NCBI GenBank assembly: GCA_023091735.1
Contig: JALKBU010000021.1
Location: 1-64,000 of the forward strand
From: Trichomonas tenax
Taxonomy: Eukaryota > Parabasalia > Trichomonadida > Trichomonadidae
Length of the DNA: 64,000 nucleotides
Reading direction: 5' to 3'
Of this stretch, positions 37,701-47,771 are shown piece by piece. Each line of letters opens with the position of its first letter. Position 1 is the first letter of the stretch. The notes under the pieces are model-generated. The model did not search any database, had not been told where the DNA came from, and worked only from the letters and a program-made list of their open reading frames with translations. The position numbers and the translations under genes were made by a program.

Positions 37701-40519
37701 GCAGGAGTTGTTGACTTTCTATTGTAAACACCCTCAAAGCACTGTCCACCAAACTCTAAGAATGATGTCACCATGCTAAGGATATTTTTGTCGGATGGAA
37801 GCTCGTTGAGTGGTTTGATGTGATCACTTTTGATGTTTTTAGAGCTGAAGTAATCGAAGAAAACAGCGAGAACATCGAAAATTAAACCAAGATTCTCTTG
37901 GAGTGCTTCTGGCGTTGCGCTGAAGGCATAAGTTCGTAATCCAAAGAGAATGGAGCGGTATAAGTTGTTGCTGTATTTAAGTGTAGAAATATACTGAATG
38001 AAAACATCATTATTGAGTGCACAAAAGATCGAAAATCCGAGTGGTTGATTTGTGGAACTGATTTCATTCGCACGAGAAATCAAGTCTGCAAACTGCTTTG
38101 TGTCTGTATTGTGGATGAATGCAGCTTTAACAACACAGAAATTGTCGGCAAGTTGTGTGAGATTACATTCTTCGAGAATAGAATTTGCTGTTTCGATGAT
38201 TGTGTCTGGAATAATATCTCTGTTGACAAGTAATTTAGAAAACGATGCTAAGAAGAACAAATAAGCATTTTCCATAGATGATGATGCCATGTCAGAGAAT
38301 TTGATATTGTTCAATGTAGAAATGTTGTAATTTCCAAATCTTCCGGCGTGAAGTAAATCCTGTAAAGCTGCATTTACAATCTCTGACTCATTGACACTCA
38401 AAAAGCTTCCAAGAGTGTTGTAATGAGGATATTGATAATTAAACTCTTCGATGAACTTCAATGTTTGCTGCCTAACTGTTGGCTGTGGTGCGCAAAGACC
38501 GAGGAAATAAACGGCATTAATAAACTCAACTCTATCCTTTCCGAGATCAGAATGATATTCTGCTGTTGCGCAGGCGGATTCCACAATTAAACTAAGGCAT
38601 GTCATGCCTGTGTAAAGAGATTCCATTGACGTCAATAACCTTTCCTTGAAGACGTTGACGACTGTATCAAACACGTGGAAGAATATCTTCGGCTCTCTCG
38701 CGATCATTGTCTGAAGCGAGCGAATTGCCGATGCAGAAACAGCAGGTGCTGGATTGAAAACATGAGGAACGGCATCGTTTGGAACTAAGTTATCTAAATC
38801 TATCAATGCAAGAGTGTGTAAAGCGTATGCAAGAGATGAGAATTGTGTTTCTGGGATTCCTAATACTTGCAATGCTGTGTTTGTTGTGCTAAAGAAAGAA
38901 TTATCGTAATCTCTTGGCAACAGCTTTTGGAGCTTTCGGATTGATGAAGTTACGGCTGATGTTGCCTGTTTCATCGGCTGCGGGAGAGACTCTTGTGCAG
39001 TGAACTCAAGTGTTTGAATGATGGTTGAATGGTACATCAATGAATCGACGAAAGACATCACATTATAAGCAGTCAACGATCCTAAGTTACTCGCAGCAGC
39101 AAACAATCTTGAGGTGATGAGTTCTTTGTAAATATTCCTGCACTCTCCTTTATACTCTGAATCTGTCTCTTCGAGCTCATCAGGGAACAAAATTTTAAAG
39201 CCAGATTCGAACAAAGCTTCGTAGTTATTCTCAGCGAACTGTTCGCCGAATGTTCTGCGAAGATGCCATGAGAAAATTGATGAGTAATGCTCAAACATGT
39301 TGCAGAAGCACTCGATAAGCTGCTGCTGCGAGTTCTTGAGGATGTGGCTGTTCTTAGCGAGATTCTGGCAAAAGTTATCGCAAACGCTTTTTGATAATTG
39401 TTGTTCGGATTCTAACAAATATGAGAATTCTTCGATTGCATGCGTGATATGTATTTCGCTTGAGAGGTTCTTCTGGATTTTCTTGTAATAATACTCATCT
39501 AATGAAAGTTTGAGATTCGCATTTTTGTTATATGATAAAATTCTTGCTCTGCAGCCGCAAGCTGGTCCATTGTAGCCATGCTTCGATGCAACCTCATCAG
39601 CTCTGTTGTATGCGTTTAATATAAATGCTTCATAACGAGTTTTCGGTGTTGAAACGAAAATGCTGCTGTAAAGGTTCGATAAGAACTCTATGGCTGTGGT
39701 ATGAAGCGGATCGTTTGAATTTAGATTTTTTAAGAAACTCCAATATTCTTTCTTTTTTACGAAAAACAAAATATTTTTCTGATTAATTTGAGTATCGAGT
39801 TTGTTGATATCTGTAGCGATTCCATACATAACTGATGAGTATAGAGCCTGTCTTAACAGGCGAGATGAGTCTGATACGTTTTGATTGTAACATTCTTCGA
39901 TAAATTGATATGCAAGTCGTTCTGCTGGATAACTGTATATTTGGCTGAGTTCATGAATACTCAGTCCCCACTTTTTTGCTGGAATATAGAAGAAAACTAC
40001 ATCCTCTTCGTGATAAACTGGAGTTAATATGTTTGCAGCGATTAAATTCGTATATGCATTTGCTTGATCGTCTGTCAAATCTTTGCATATCTTGAAAGTG
40101 TGGTGTATGAATGTCGCACGAACGTATTCGAGGAATAAAAGAATCGATAATCTCACTACGTGGTTATCCCACTTTGCATTAGCGAGAAAAGTGGGCACCA
40201 GTGACTTCATGTCACTTCCTGATGGCTTTCCTTGTCCGTAGAGGTCAAATGGCGGAAATGCATTTTCAATTACGAAAAATGCTTGATCGATAACATGAGC
40301 AACAGTGAGAGTCAATGGCGTTACAGCCAAAACTATCGAGTAATCATTAGCAAAGAATTTTTCGAAGTAATCAATTAATTTATTTTTAGCATCAGGATTG
40401 GAAAGTTGCACATCAGGGAGATCCCTAAGGAAGCCCTGACATATCTGCATCACCTGACGCACGATGCTGTCAATTTGCATGTCAATTACGGATTTTTTAT
40501 CAATAGACGGAATCGACAT
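34799..40519 (-). CDS. Very large helical-repeat protein, function unknown
   Basis: A 1906-residue protein without a recognised name. Apart from a short C-terminal part it reads as continuous amphipathic helices with HEAT/ARM-like spacing. About 1-1750 appear folded. From about 1800 a coiled, acidic segment (NDTEDLSMVESQPKHQAQQK and VREEFVEETREEH) leads to a short end. A CGC triplet (YNGPACGCRAR) lies near residue 325. Candidates by size and fold are importin-, CAND- or scaffold-like proteins, but no diagnostic motif was found. ATG 40519 is the first Met after a TGTGACAT motif. The uninterrupted 5.7-kb frame shows that it is under selection. Confidence 0.75.
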   Translation of the reverse strand: MSIPSIDKKSVIDMQIDSIVRQVMQICQGFLRDLPDVQLSNPDAKNKLIDYFEKFFANDYSIVLAVTPLTLTVAHVIDQAFFVIENAFPPFDLYGQGKPSGSDMKSLVPTFLANAKWDNHVVRLSILLFLEYVRATFIHHTFKICKDLTDDQANAYTNLIAANILTPVYHEEDVVFFYIPAKKWGLSIHELSQIYSYPAERLAYQFIEECYNQNVSDSSRLLRQALYSSVMYGIATDINKLDTQINQKNILFFVKKKEYWSFLKNLNSNDPLHTTAIEFLSNLYSSIFVSTPKTRYEAFILNAYNRADEVASKHGYNGPACGCRARILSYNKNANLKLSLDEYYYKKIQKNLSSEIHITHAIEEFSYLLESEQQLSKSVCDNFCQNLAKNSHILKNSQQQLIECFCNMFEHYSSIFSWHLRRTFGEQFAENNYEALFESGFKILFPDELEETDSEYKGECRNIYKELITSRLFAAASNLGSLTAYNVMSFVDSLMYHSTIIQTLEFTAQESLPQPMKQATSAVTSSIRKLQKLLPRDYDNSFFSTTNTALQVLGIPETQFSSLAYALHTLALIDLDNLVPNDAVPHVFNPAPAVSASAIRSLQTMIAREPKIFFHVFDTVVNVFKERLLTSMESLYTGMTCLSLIVESACATAEYHSDLGKDRVEFINAVYFLGLCAPQPTVRQQTLKFIEEFNYQYPHYNTLGSFLSVNESEIVNAALQDLLHAGRFGNYNISTLNNIKFSDMASSSMENAYLFFLASFSKLLVNRDIIPDTIIETANSILEECNLTQLADNFCVVKAAFIHNTDTKQFADLISRANEISSTNQPLGFSIFCALNNDVFIQYISTLKYSNNLYRSILFGLRTYAFSATPEALQENLGLIFDVLAVFFDYFSSKNIKSDHIKPLNELPSDKNILSMVTSFLEFGGQCFEGVYNRKSTTPAGLFSRVPALVSKFPYDTDYKSWFAFTLNLIGVDDVTEAAQSCLTSLLSVFPLPEFCFLEFVNSIKYITDSNILLLSRFLIRCIETQLPVFIEKAEDEPKYFHAIANMFPSFEEILMDLQTAAVENYENRNQAEDVFTKKILYNAGKILAIAFYYIIGEGVAAKKSALRVLKAVGLGTATAFCEPTDIAIVFRSITEHTSSMLNHIHGSCVTPAVALSAILYKRIPFIGEQFVISMMTLSRKCPECANVVEPWLANVCFNDAENKKVIVGTTDEFSCVTAFSFTEQLLNLPKNINTLKLIRRAIEGQTEDSIDIAHFIIITIMINHVLRGQNKQFETTIAYIFMVSPDTVFKDMLQFLRFSFWHHMDIMIGKFDALFDIDKFIGQAQNAVSDANNIIFYEDAISFVLTTIKNLFDQFSTDVARYKPWLIIFTVVSFYEFQENLIVFRNIIPQCFTGQEESVIKVIKNLDEEQKPEILNEVLVWGLCCGELAFALRALRLYTQSVDKLNAKDIIPKILRNLYVCATCLYEKSNGLAKPTQSQWFYVIVDDQQNVNWKTTAEYITACLDLLKVCVELSDDIWVEVFWTAASFTKCGSVEYVSILNAAMSVLIAVLKKKGAAEKIRQHRRPKDFDGVLTMISESKFNKESVPLLFELTALLETNSLVNVAFDDPDAAKFVFIALHTLANITGSSQSDVEEMMTVGTSKRIGEVDVNVAFRLLGQIAATTTGNIQRMIFDFCAAFMSMVNSRVDETTVSIIANTCANSAPSYAADQLLAIIQQRGGTIKRVLVSGSSTVAPKFPKMIFMSKFEFNDVYDENVDCFMHIETFPPLFINDTGFFPCSPQRIIHDSIQCAPAQPFTSWSKALFRAQMKSEMAEVKSIEVKLQQGLFAKVKNLMLKEELENDTEDLSMVESQPKHQAQQKEVREEFVEETREEHIIDYSQFIPSIKVVSDLSKGLFDDPDIPSVF

Positions 40520-41778
40520 TGCAAATTTTATATGTCACATTTTTGTTAAATTTTCTATTTGGATCCAAAAAGAAATCCTTTTTATAGATGCATTAGCAGT
40601 GTTGGAAAATTTTAGATCTTTTTTTTGAGAATTTCAAATGATTATTATGTTCTATTATTTGATGGTATCATTCTGCTGCTCCTTCTTTATATGTTCATAT
40701 CGTTTTTGCTGAATAAAAGTGTAGAACAAGAGTTATTTTCTATTGAAGAACTTTTCAGCGAAAAATAAGGTTAAGTATGAATCGGGTTTAAGATATCTCT
40801 TTAGAAACCATTTAGAGATGAAACTCTTTAATAAATATAGTAATCATGTTTTTGTATCTTTTGATATCAGCAGAATGCTAATCTATAGAACATCCGACAA
40901 AAAAATTATCTCGGAACATTCTGTTATAATAATAATAATATGACGCCAAAACATAAATTAGGTGATTTTCTTGTAAATTTGCGTCTCGATTGAATAATGA
41001 AGGAACGACTTTTTTTGCTGCATCACAAAATTGTTGTTTCTCAAAAATATCAACCTTAATATTGAAAAAGTACCTTCAAATATCATTGGGGATGCCTAAA
41101 TGAATATTCTATAAAAAATAATAAATGGTTTCCAAAAGAGGTGTATTGACTTCGAGTATCCGCAGGCAACAATGCCAGTATGATCAATATGTTTTATGGA
41201 CGATGGGAATACATGCTATCCTGTTGGATATTACTATTGCCGCTTATGTTGATCTTCAATTTACACTTTAGCAACAAATAACAAATTAAATCAATAAAAA
41301 GACAGCAGATGGTATATAAGTATCATTTTATTACATTCAGTGATGTGTCAGTAGTATATAAAATGATATTTTCTTATTTACTATTATGAGTTAAAAATGT
41401 ATTATTAGAAGATAGTTCCGTCCAGTTGTGAGTGTAGTTGAATAGCTTAAGCTTGATTGACCAAGAATATAACCAAAAATGAAAGGCAAAGATAAAAATC
41501 AATCTAAACTTTACAAATTATTTCAATTTTAAAAATTTAATATATGATTGTTAACGCTATTGCAGTCATATATAGACGATAAATGTCAAAAAAATGATTC
41601 CAAAAAATGCTTCTAACCGTTTGGTCTGGTAACTAAAGGCATCTGTATATATCGCATATATATATATGAAATTCTAAATCCACCAATATTGGTCGCTAAA
41701 TCCCAAAAAATGGAGTCCATACACTTCTTTTCCAAAATGTCACCTAAACCATTCATTTTAGTTGTAATTTGAGTTAAA
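40520..41778. other. Intergenic, 1.26 kb, possible gene scraps
   Basis: No continuous gene is seen. Plus-strand pieces such as 41100-41280 give a short hydrophobic run (LSCWILLLPLMLIFNLHF) after an in-frame stop, which could be the end of an old membrane protein. The first about 60 bases are the promoter side of the large minus-strand gene. Confidence 0.4.
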
Positions 41779-42768
41779 TTGTCTTTATATTCATTCTTCA
41801 CTCATACATTCACTAATGCAGGTGCATCTGGATGTTATGGACCAACTTTGCAACAGTGCATTAATTCATACAACAGAGATTGGTCTAAAAATAGGGATTT
41901 ATTTAATATGGAAATTCAGGGAATCCAAATATGGAAAGTTCCTATAAATGGTATTTATAACATTACAGCAAGTGGTGCAGCTAGTGGAAGTAAAAATGGA
42001 GCAACTGCTGGTCGTGGAATTATAATTTCCGATTCATTCAATCTATTCATAAATGAATATATAGAGATAATTGTTGGACAAAAAGGTAATGATAACTCTG
42101 ACTCATCCTCGGGTGGTGGAGATGGTGGTTCTTATGTGTTTAGAAACTTCCAAACACCATTGCTTATAGCTGGAGGTGGAGGTGGGCCTGCATCATGGAT
42201 TAGTGTAAGATTTAATGGTCAAGATGCAAGCATGACAATATATGGAAATTATGCTCGAAATTCGGATGGATACTATACCACCAATGGTAAAGGAGATAAT
42301 GGATATGGAGGTAAAAACAAAGGCCAAAGTGACTATGACTCAGGAAGTGGAGCAGGCTTCTATGGAAATGGAATGAATGCAATAAATTATCCTGGAACAA
42401 CTGGCGGTTTTTCGCCTGTACAAGGGTCAATTGGGGGAGATCGTGATCAAAGTAGAATACCTTATTCAGCCCAAGGTGGATTTGGTGGCGGAGGAGGTGC
42501 AAATGATGGTGGGGAAAAATGTGGTGGTTATACTGGTGGAAATGGTGGCTTTGGAGGCAGTGGAAAACCTGCTTCGGGTGGAGGTGGATCTTCATATTCC
42601 CTTGGAGCGAATATGAGATTGCAGGGTTATCAAACAGGACATGGCTTCGTTACAATTACTTTTCTTAAACCAGATATAAAAAGCATATGCTTAAGATCAT
42701 GTGAAACTTTTATTGGAAAAGTAGAAATTATTTTTGCAATTATGCACTCAATTATCGTTGACTATTAA
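41779..42768 (+). pseudogene. Glycine-rich (ALK-like) surface domain, 5'-truncated
   Basis: A 329-codon frame whose first codon is TTG, with a TGA just upstream and no ATG before the domain. It opens inside the conserved start FTNAGASGCYGPTLQQC, continues with VPINGIYNITASGAASGS, and then has dense Gly runs (LLIAGGGGGPAS, GGFGGGGGANDGG, GSGKPASGGGGSSYSLGA) to HGFVTITFLKP. This is the glycine-rich domain found in ALK/LTK receptors and in a large trichomonad family. Family members normally continue into further extracellular and membrane parts, whereas this frame ends about 35 residues after the domain. Missing start and missing C-terminus indicate a fragment. The first internal ATG lies near residue 44, within the domain. 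Confidence 0.68.
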
Positions 42769-42848
42769 TCATTTTTATGAAACAATTTAATGAATAAAAA
42801 TGGATTTCAATTAATATTATTTTACATAAATAACAAGATTATAATAAT

Positions 42849-45800
42849 TTAAACATTATCGCATAATTGAGAAAATATTGGAATAATTGGCTCTATTATC
42901 GCACGCGAATCATTCCACATTTTCTGTCTTGATTCTGATTCGAAAACTCCGGAAGATTTCATGACAATTAAAGCATTAGAAAGTAACTGCGGAACGGACA
43001 TTTTAAGGTCGGCATCACCAACTCTCATTATATTCAATGAATATTGAACAAGCTTGAACCAAAGAGGCTCAAAACTTGGTAAAGAAAGCATCTCTTTGAA
43101 GGAAACTAAAAAGACTTTGAAGATCGTCTTTGTCAGCAAAAGAGCTCTTTCACTAATATTGTTGCTTCTCCATTGGGCACTAATCTCAGTTGGTAAGTGC
43201 TCCAATGCTGGGAATAATGTTGATTCAAAAACGAACTCCCATTGAAGCGGTGTTGGTTTGTTGCCTCCGAAATTAATCAAGCTTTGGATATCACTGAACC
43301 TCGAGAAAGCATCTGGCGCCGGATCTCTTAAGCAGTAGATAACACATGTTTGTAGAAGTGGCATCCAATACTCAGCAAATCTTTCAAGCGTAGGTGGTTC
43401 TTTATCAGCTGCAACACCTTGAAGGAAAGTATGCAAGATTGAAGCAGCTGACGGATCTTGAACACCAATTGAGTTATATAACAACTGGTTAAGACTCTTG
43501 AACTGATGCATTACAATATAACTTAGCAAATACAGCGACAAGAACTCTTTGAAGCCGCTAAGAAGTGCGGGAATAATTCCCTGAAGGATTCTTTGATCTA
43601 AAGAAACAGCAACATCAGTAACTTTGATTAATTCTTGTCTCAGCTTAACTTGATTCCAAAGATGATTGAGCATGGAAAACAGTGAGACAACAACTCGCTC
43701 CAAAAACAAAGTTGTGGTGCGTCCGAGTTGAGCATCATTAAAAATAGAAGTAAATAATTGGGATAAAAATTGCCAAAGTGGGAAAATTCTGTTACAATTG
43801 GCAATAGATATTTGTGTGATTAAATGCAAGCAAAATGCAGCATCTGCAGCTCTCTCTTGGATCATTGCCATTGATTCTTTTGCAAGGAGAGTAAGACTTT
43901 GAATCAAAAAGTTCAAACTTTGATGTGTGAATTGAATGCTTTGATTAATGATCCTATCAAATCTGCATTCTTTAATGAAAGCTTTGAGTTCAGCAGCACA
44001 TGTCGTTGAATCGGTGTCCATAACTTCGTTGTCATCGCCACTCATATGGATCTTGAAAACAGATAAGAACGATAAAGATTGCTTCGAATTCATTGACATT
44101 GAGTTTGGTGTGATAACAATTGTCTGTGGCCTTCCAACAAGAACCGGCTGAGTGCAAATTTCAGGAGGAAGGAGACCGAACCTGAATAAGTTCAGTAATA
44201 CTTCAGTGAACGACTTCCAACCTTCATGAATCTGATCGCCAAACTCTGAAACAACATATGAAAGGGTTTTCAAAGAATCCTTAGCTATCTCTTCAGACAG
44301 TGATTCCTTGCGTTCGCATCCAGTGAATTTGCAAAGTGTAACAACTAAATTATCAAGAATATCATGCATAGAGTATTTCGCTGATATTGAAGCACACTCG
44401 ATGAAAGACTTTGATATAATTGAAGTATTACCTGATGATTTTTCGTAAATAATAGAAAAGATTGGAGCCGCAATTTTCCAAATTTGACCGAATAATTTTG
44501 GAATCTGAACTTCTCCATTTGTGGGCTGACTTAAACCTAATATCCTTTGCTTTTGAAGCAACAACTCCCATGAAGCAATGCTTTTATTTGTATCATCGCC
44601 AATTTCGACTTCATACCTTTTGATGCTATTGAATATTTTTGTCAAAAACTGGGAATCAAAATCTTCTCCTGCGTTTTGACCTTTTAACATACTGAAAAAC
44701 TCTGGAAGTGTTAAAATGCTCTTTTTTCCGACATTTTTGTTGTGAAGCGATGTATGTAGCATCAGCCATCCATAAGATAAAATATGAATTGATTCAACGT
44801 TCTTGAAAGTTTTGTCATCTTTGTGTGCTTCTAAAAATCTGTTTGAAAAAGCTTCAAGATTTCTGTCTACAACTTGGCCTTCTCCGAGAATTCTAAAAGA
44901 AGTTAAGAATAATCTGATTGATTCATCAAAATCTAAATGTGAGAAATCGAATAAATTGAGATATTCTTGTAATGTTTCATTTGAGAAAGTTGAATTCTTT
45001 GCAAATATTTCGCCAATGGAATCCTTTGAAACTCCTGGTGCAACGGCTAAACAATATGCTGCTTCAGCTGGAGTCAATGTTCCACTTGATATATATTTAG
45101 GATCTTCCGTAAATTTCTTCGAGAAATCTGTTAATTTTGCTAACAATTCTGCTTCACTTTGGAAAACTTTTTGATTTTCATCAGAACTTTCAACGATGAA
45201 ATTTTTCATCGGGGAATTTCCTAACTGAGAAATAATCAATGATAAAACACTAATTGCTGATGACTGAGCTTCCGGAACTGATGGAGGAATGTTTGTAAAT
45301 GAAGAAATAACATTCAGGAATTTATCAAATAAAAGCGGGAAAAAAGGTCTGTTTGCGAATTCTTGGAAAAAGTCGATAAAGAAATTGTCCTGAGTTATAA
45401 AATCGATTAAAATTTCAAAAATTGTACATCTTATACCTGAAGGAGCTGCTGAAAGACATATATCTAACAATGAATTTAATAACCGTGCGAATGGAACTAA
45501 AATCGATCTCCATTGATTCTTAAATATGTTGAAGAATATCCTTAATGATATAACGAGGTTGTCTCTGCTATCTGAGAAATCTAATTGTTGTGTGAGTAAA
45601 ACTGATGATATACAAACTAATTCAGTAGAATTTTTCGCATATTCAGATTTTGAGCATCGTAATAAAGCCCTCAAAGCAGCACCTCGTGCGTAAGATCCTG
45701 AATCAAGATATGAAAAATCTGCAATTGAGAATAAAATATTAAACGTACTATCTCGAATTTCTTTATATTGTTGATTGTCGCTGATAATGAACGCGATTTG

Positions 45801-46313
45801 TGTAAATAAATCACTTAATAACGAAGAATGAACATTTCTTTGTGAAATTTGTCTGATATCTTGTTCGCAGTAGTGAAACATCGACTGTATCGAATCAATT
45901 GTGACTAATTTTAAGTTATTTTCGTTGATTATAAATTGAAAACATCTTAAAATTTGAACAGACAAGTTCAATCCCTCTATTTCCGATGTGATTTGGTATT
46001 GGCAGTTGCAGAGACAGTTTATAAGCGAAGAAAAATCTTCTTCATTTTGGAATAAACTCGCTTCGAGGAATATTAGAATGGAAGATACGGCAACGAGTGT
46101 CATTACATCTGTTGAATTCGATTGGTTGATTATTTCTTTGAAAGGCGATAAAACTGACGAACAATTTGCTTTTCCGTTCCAAATATCAAAGCGAAGACGT
46201 GTTAAATCGTCCTGCAAACCTTTCACAAACATCTTCTGAGATATTTGGCGAAGTTCTGTCTGCAATCTGTGAATTTCGTCGGAGACAATCGATGCTAATT
46301 TCTCCGACAACAT
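42849..46313 (-). CDS. Sec7-domain ARF guanine-nucleotide exchange factor
   Basis: 1154 residues. A Sec7 domain occupies about residues 400-575. The glutamic-finger region reads FRILGEGQVVDR near residue 468 (family FRLPGEAQxIDR), so the catalytic Glu is kept. The second signature reads SYGWLMLHTSLHNKNV (family xxxxLMLNTDLHNPxV), with Ser in place of Asp. Helical regions before and after fit the DCB/HUS and HDS parts of large GBF/BIG-type GEFs, which load GTP on ARF at Golgi membranes for vesicle coat recruitment. The length is shorter than animal GBF1/BIG. ATG 46313 is chosen because a TCATT Inr lies 9-13 bases upstream; the frame is open further back only to a TTG. The stop TAA is followed by A. 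Confidence 0.85.
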   Translation of the reverse strand: MLSEKLASIVSDEIHRLQTELRQISQKMFVKGLQDDLTRLRFDIWNGKANCSSVLSPFKEIINQSNSTDVMTLVAVSSILIFLEASLFQNEEDFSSLINCLCNCQYQITSEIEGLNLSVQILRCFQFIINENNLKLVTIDSIQSMFHYCEQDIRQISQRNVHSSLLSDLFTQIAFIISDNQQYKEIRDSTFNILFSIADFSYLDSGSYARGAALRALLRCSKSEYAKNSTELVCISSVLLTQQLDFSDSRDNLVISLRIFFNIFKNQWRSILVPFARLLNSLLDICLSAAPSGIRCTIFEILIDFITQDNFFIDFFQEFANRPFFPLLFDKFLNVISSFTNIPPSVPEAQSSAISVLSLIISQLGNSPMKNFIVESSDENQKVFQSEAELLAKLTDFSKKFTEDPKYISSGTLTPAEAAYCLAVAPGVSKDSIGEIFAKNSTFSNETLQEYLNLFDFSHLDFDESIRLFLTSFRILGEGQVVDRNLEAFSNRFLEAHKDDKTFKNVESIHILSYGWLMLHTSLHNKNVGKKSILTLPEFFSMLKGQNAGEDFDSQFLTKIFNSIKRYEVEIGDDTNKSIASWELLLQKQRILGLSQPTNGEVQIPKLFGQIWKIAAPIFSIIYEKSSGNTSIISKSFIECASISAKYSMHDILDNLVVTLCKFTGCERKESLSEEIAKDSLKTLSYVVSEFGDQIHEGWKSFTEVLLNLFRFGLLPPEICTQPVLVGRPQTIVITPNSMSMNSKQSLSFLSVFKIHMSGDDNEVMDTDSTTCAAELKAFIKECRFDRIINQSIQFTHQSLNFLIQSLTLLAKESMAMIQERAADAAFCLHLITQISIANCNRIFPLWQFLSQLFTSIFNDAQLGRTTTLFLERVVVSLFSMLNHLWNQVKLRQELIKVTDVAVSLDQRILQGIIPALLSGFKEFLSLYLLSYIVMHQFKSLNQLLYNSIGVQDPSAASILHTFLQGVAADKEPPTLERFAEYWMPLLQTCVIYCLRDPAPDAFSRFSDIQSLINFGGNKPTPLQWEFVFESTLFPALEHLPTEISAQWRSNNISERALLLTKTIFKVFLVSFKEMLSLPSFEPLWFKLVQYSLNIMRVGDADLKMSVPQLLSNALIVMKSSGVFESESRQKMWNDSRAIIEPIIPIFSQLCDNV

Positions 46314-46321
46314 CAAAAAAA

Positions 46322-46326
46322 AATGA
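46322..46326 (-). promoter_or_regulatory. Initiator (TCATT) before Sec7 gene
   Basis: TCATTTTTTTTTGATG on the minus strand is a textbook trichomonad Inr (TCAYW), with the ATG about ten bases downstream. It decides the start of the Sec7 gene at 46313. Confidence 0.65.
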
Positions 46327-46444
46327 TTTCGAAATCTTACATTGGTTTCTAAATAAAAAAGATGAGTAAACATTGTTATAAAAAAAGTTATCAAATAAAT
46401 TTTATAAAACTTGCAAGAAACTTTATAATATATAACTCTATTTT

Positions 46445-47227
46445 CTATATGAGTAGTACGGAGTTTATACAGCCTTCATTTTCTGGAGCATTTGTAACTT
46501 GTGCATACTTAGCCCAAACAATTCTACCAGTTGGAGTAACAAGACCCATTTTAGACACGTTAACTTCTATGATTGTACCCTTTGTAATGACTCCGAGTCC
46601 AGTATATGTGGAACCATTCGGATTCTTCTTAACGCCGATGATTGGGCAAAGGAATGTCTGACCGAGCTGTGGGTGAGTAACGTTAGCCTGCTTGAAACGC
46701 AAACCGACAGGTCTAACATATCTTTCGAGTTTCGGTGGCTTTCTTGTGAAGTCCTCACCAACGTAGCAAACCTTGTTGACAAGACGTTTCCATTTCTTAC
46801 GTCCAGTCTTACCAGTCTTAAGCACACGAAGCATTTCATCTTCAGCGATTGGTCGAACCTGCGGGAGAGGGACGTCCCATTTGCCTGCACGCTCCTTCCT
46901 CTTCTGCTTGAGGGAGTTACTGAGTACGTCTGCTGTTCTTGTGACGTTCTGATCCATGAGATAAACTGGAAGTGGCTCATCTCCAATTGCTTTCTTCTTT
47001 GTGTCGGCGACTTTAGATTTCTCGAATGTGTTGATTGTCTTCTTCATCTCTGCTTTCTGTTTATATCTGTCTTTGTGGAAGATTTTAGCCTTGATGCCGC
47101 GAAGTGTTCGCGATAAAACGGAAACACGGACGCCCTCCTTTGCCTCCTTCTTGCGCTCTCTCTCCTCTTCATCCAGGCGCTTTCCAAAGCGCTTCCGGTG
47201 AAGCTCCATGAACTCTTGTTGCGGCAT
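46445..47227 (-). CDS. NSA2: NSA2, 60S ribosome biogenesis factor
   Basis: 260 residues, the usual NSA2 (TINP1) length. The N-terminus MPQQEFMELHRKRFGKRLDE is a basic helix typical of the family. The central KQKRKERAGKWDVPLPQVRP and LKTGKTGRKKWKRLVNKVCY precede the S8e-like beta domain (FTRKPPKLERYVRPVGLRFK through GVITKGTIIEVNVSKMGLVT to the end). NSA2 binds pre-60S particles in the nucleus and is needed for 27S rRNA processing. The start is placed at ATG 47227, four codons after a GTG, because MPQ is the conserved family N-terminus. Codons are GC-richer than in the neighbours. It is convergent with nothing; its promoter side faces the gap at 47.2-47.8 kb. Confidence 0.93.
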   Translation of the reverse strand: MPQQEFMELHRKRFGKRLDEEERERKKEAKEGVRVSVLSRTLRGIKAKIFHKDRYKQKAEMKKTINTFEKSKVADTKKKAIGDEPLPVYLMDQNVTRTADVLSNSLKQKRKERAGKWDVPLPQVRPIAEDEMLRVLKTGKTGRKKWKRLVNKVCYVGEDFTRKPPKLERYVRPVGLRFKQANVTHPQLGQTFLCPIIGVKKNPNGSTYTGLGVITKGTIIEVNVSKMGLVTPTGRIVWAKYAQVTNAPENEGCINSVLLI

Positions 47228-47771
47228 GTATTTTGTCACTTTTTGGTATTTTTAGAGACACACCTTCAATTTTTTCGCTTTGTGATTGTTTTTGGAGCAT
47301 TTTGTTGATATGTTATCATTTAGTTCTTTATGCCCTATAGCATCATCCTTGTTTTGTTCGATTTTATTAACAAAAAAAATTATTAACAAAATTTGAAATG
47401 GTTGTTAAAATGGGTATTTGTTATTTTAACAGAACAACCATTTCAAACTTTTAGATTTTACATGTTTTAAATAATTGTTAAATCAAAATGTTTTGATATA
47501 ATTTCAGAATTTGAATAATTGATGTGAAGTCTCCAAATTGTGTGTTTAGAAACTTTATATGTTCTATTTGATTCTATCATAAGTTGTGACTTGAATAATA
47601 TTTCGAAATTTTATTAATAAATTTCATGTGATTTTTGAATTTAAAAAAGACGACTTTTTGAAAAATGACAACTCAAAAATTATTATGCTTATTTCACAGC
47701 CCCAATCGTCTCATCAGAACACATGAAATGGGATTGCGAAGAGAATCGACACTTCGTTTTTCAATAAGACA
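47228..47771. other. Intergenic, AT-rich
   Basis: Contains the NSA2 promoter (GTGACAAAATACATG context) and an imperfect AACCATTTCAAA/TTTGAAATGG inverted pair around 47390-47450. About 47690-47770 is GC-richer and continuous in composition with the GAPDH relic, but not recognisable as coding. Confidence 0.5.
47390..47450. repeat. Short inverted repeat
   Basis: TTTGAAATGGTTGTT (about 47391-47405) faces AACAACCATTTCAAA (about 47434-47448), an exact 15-base complement with about 28 bases between, downstream of no gene. It may be a foldback remnant. Confidence 0.75.

Noticed and set aside
41613..41801. A 62-codon minus-strand frame before the glycine-rich relic
   Set aside because: No family resemblance, and it overlaps the start of the glycine-rich frame; probably chance.
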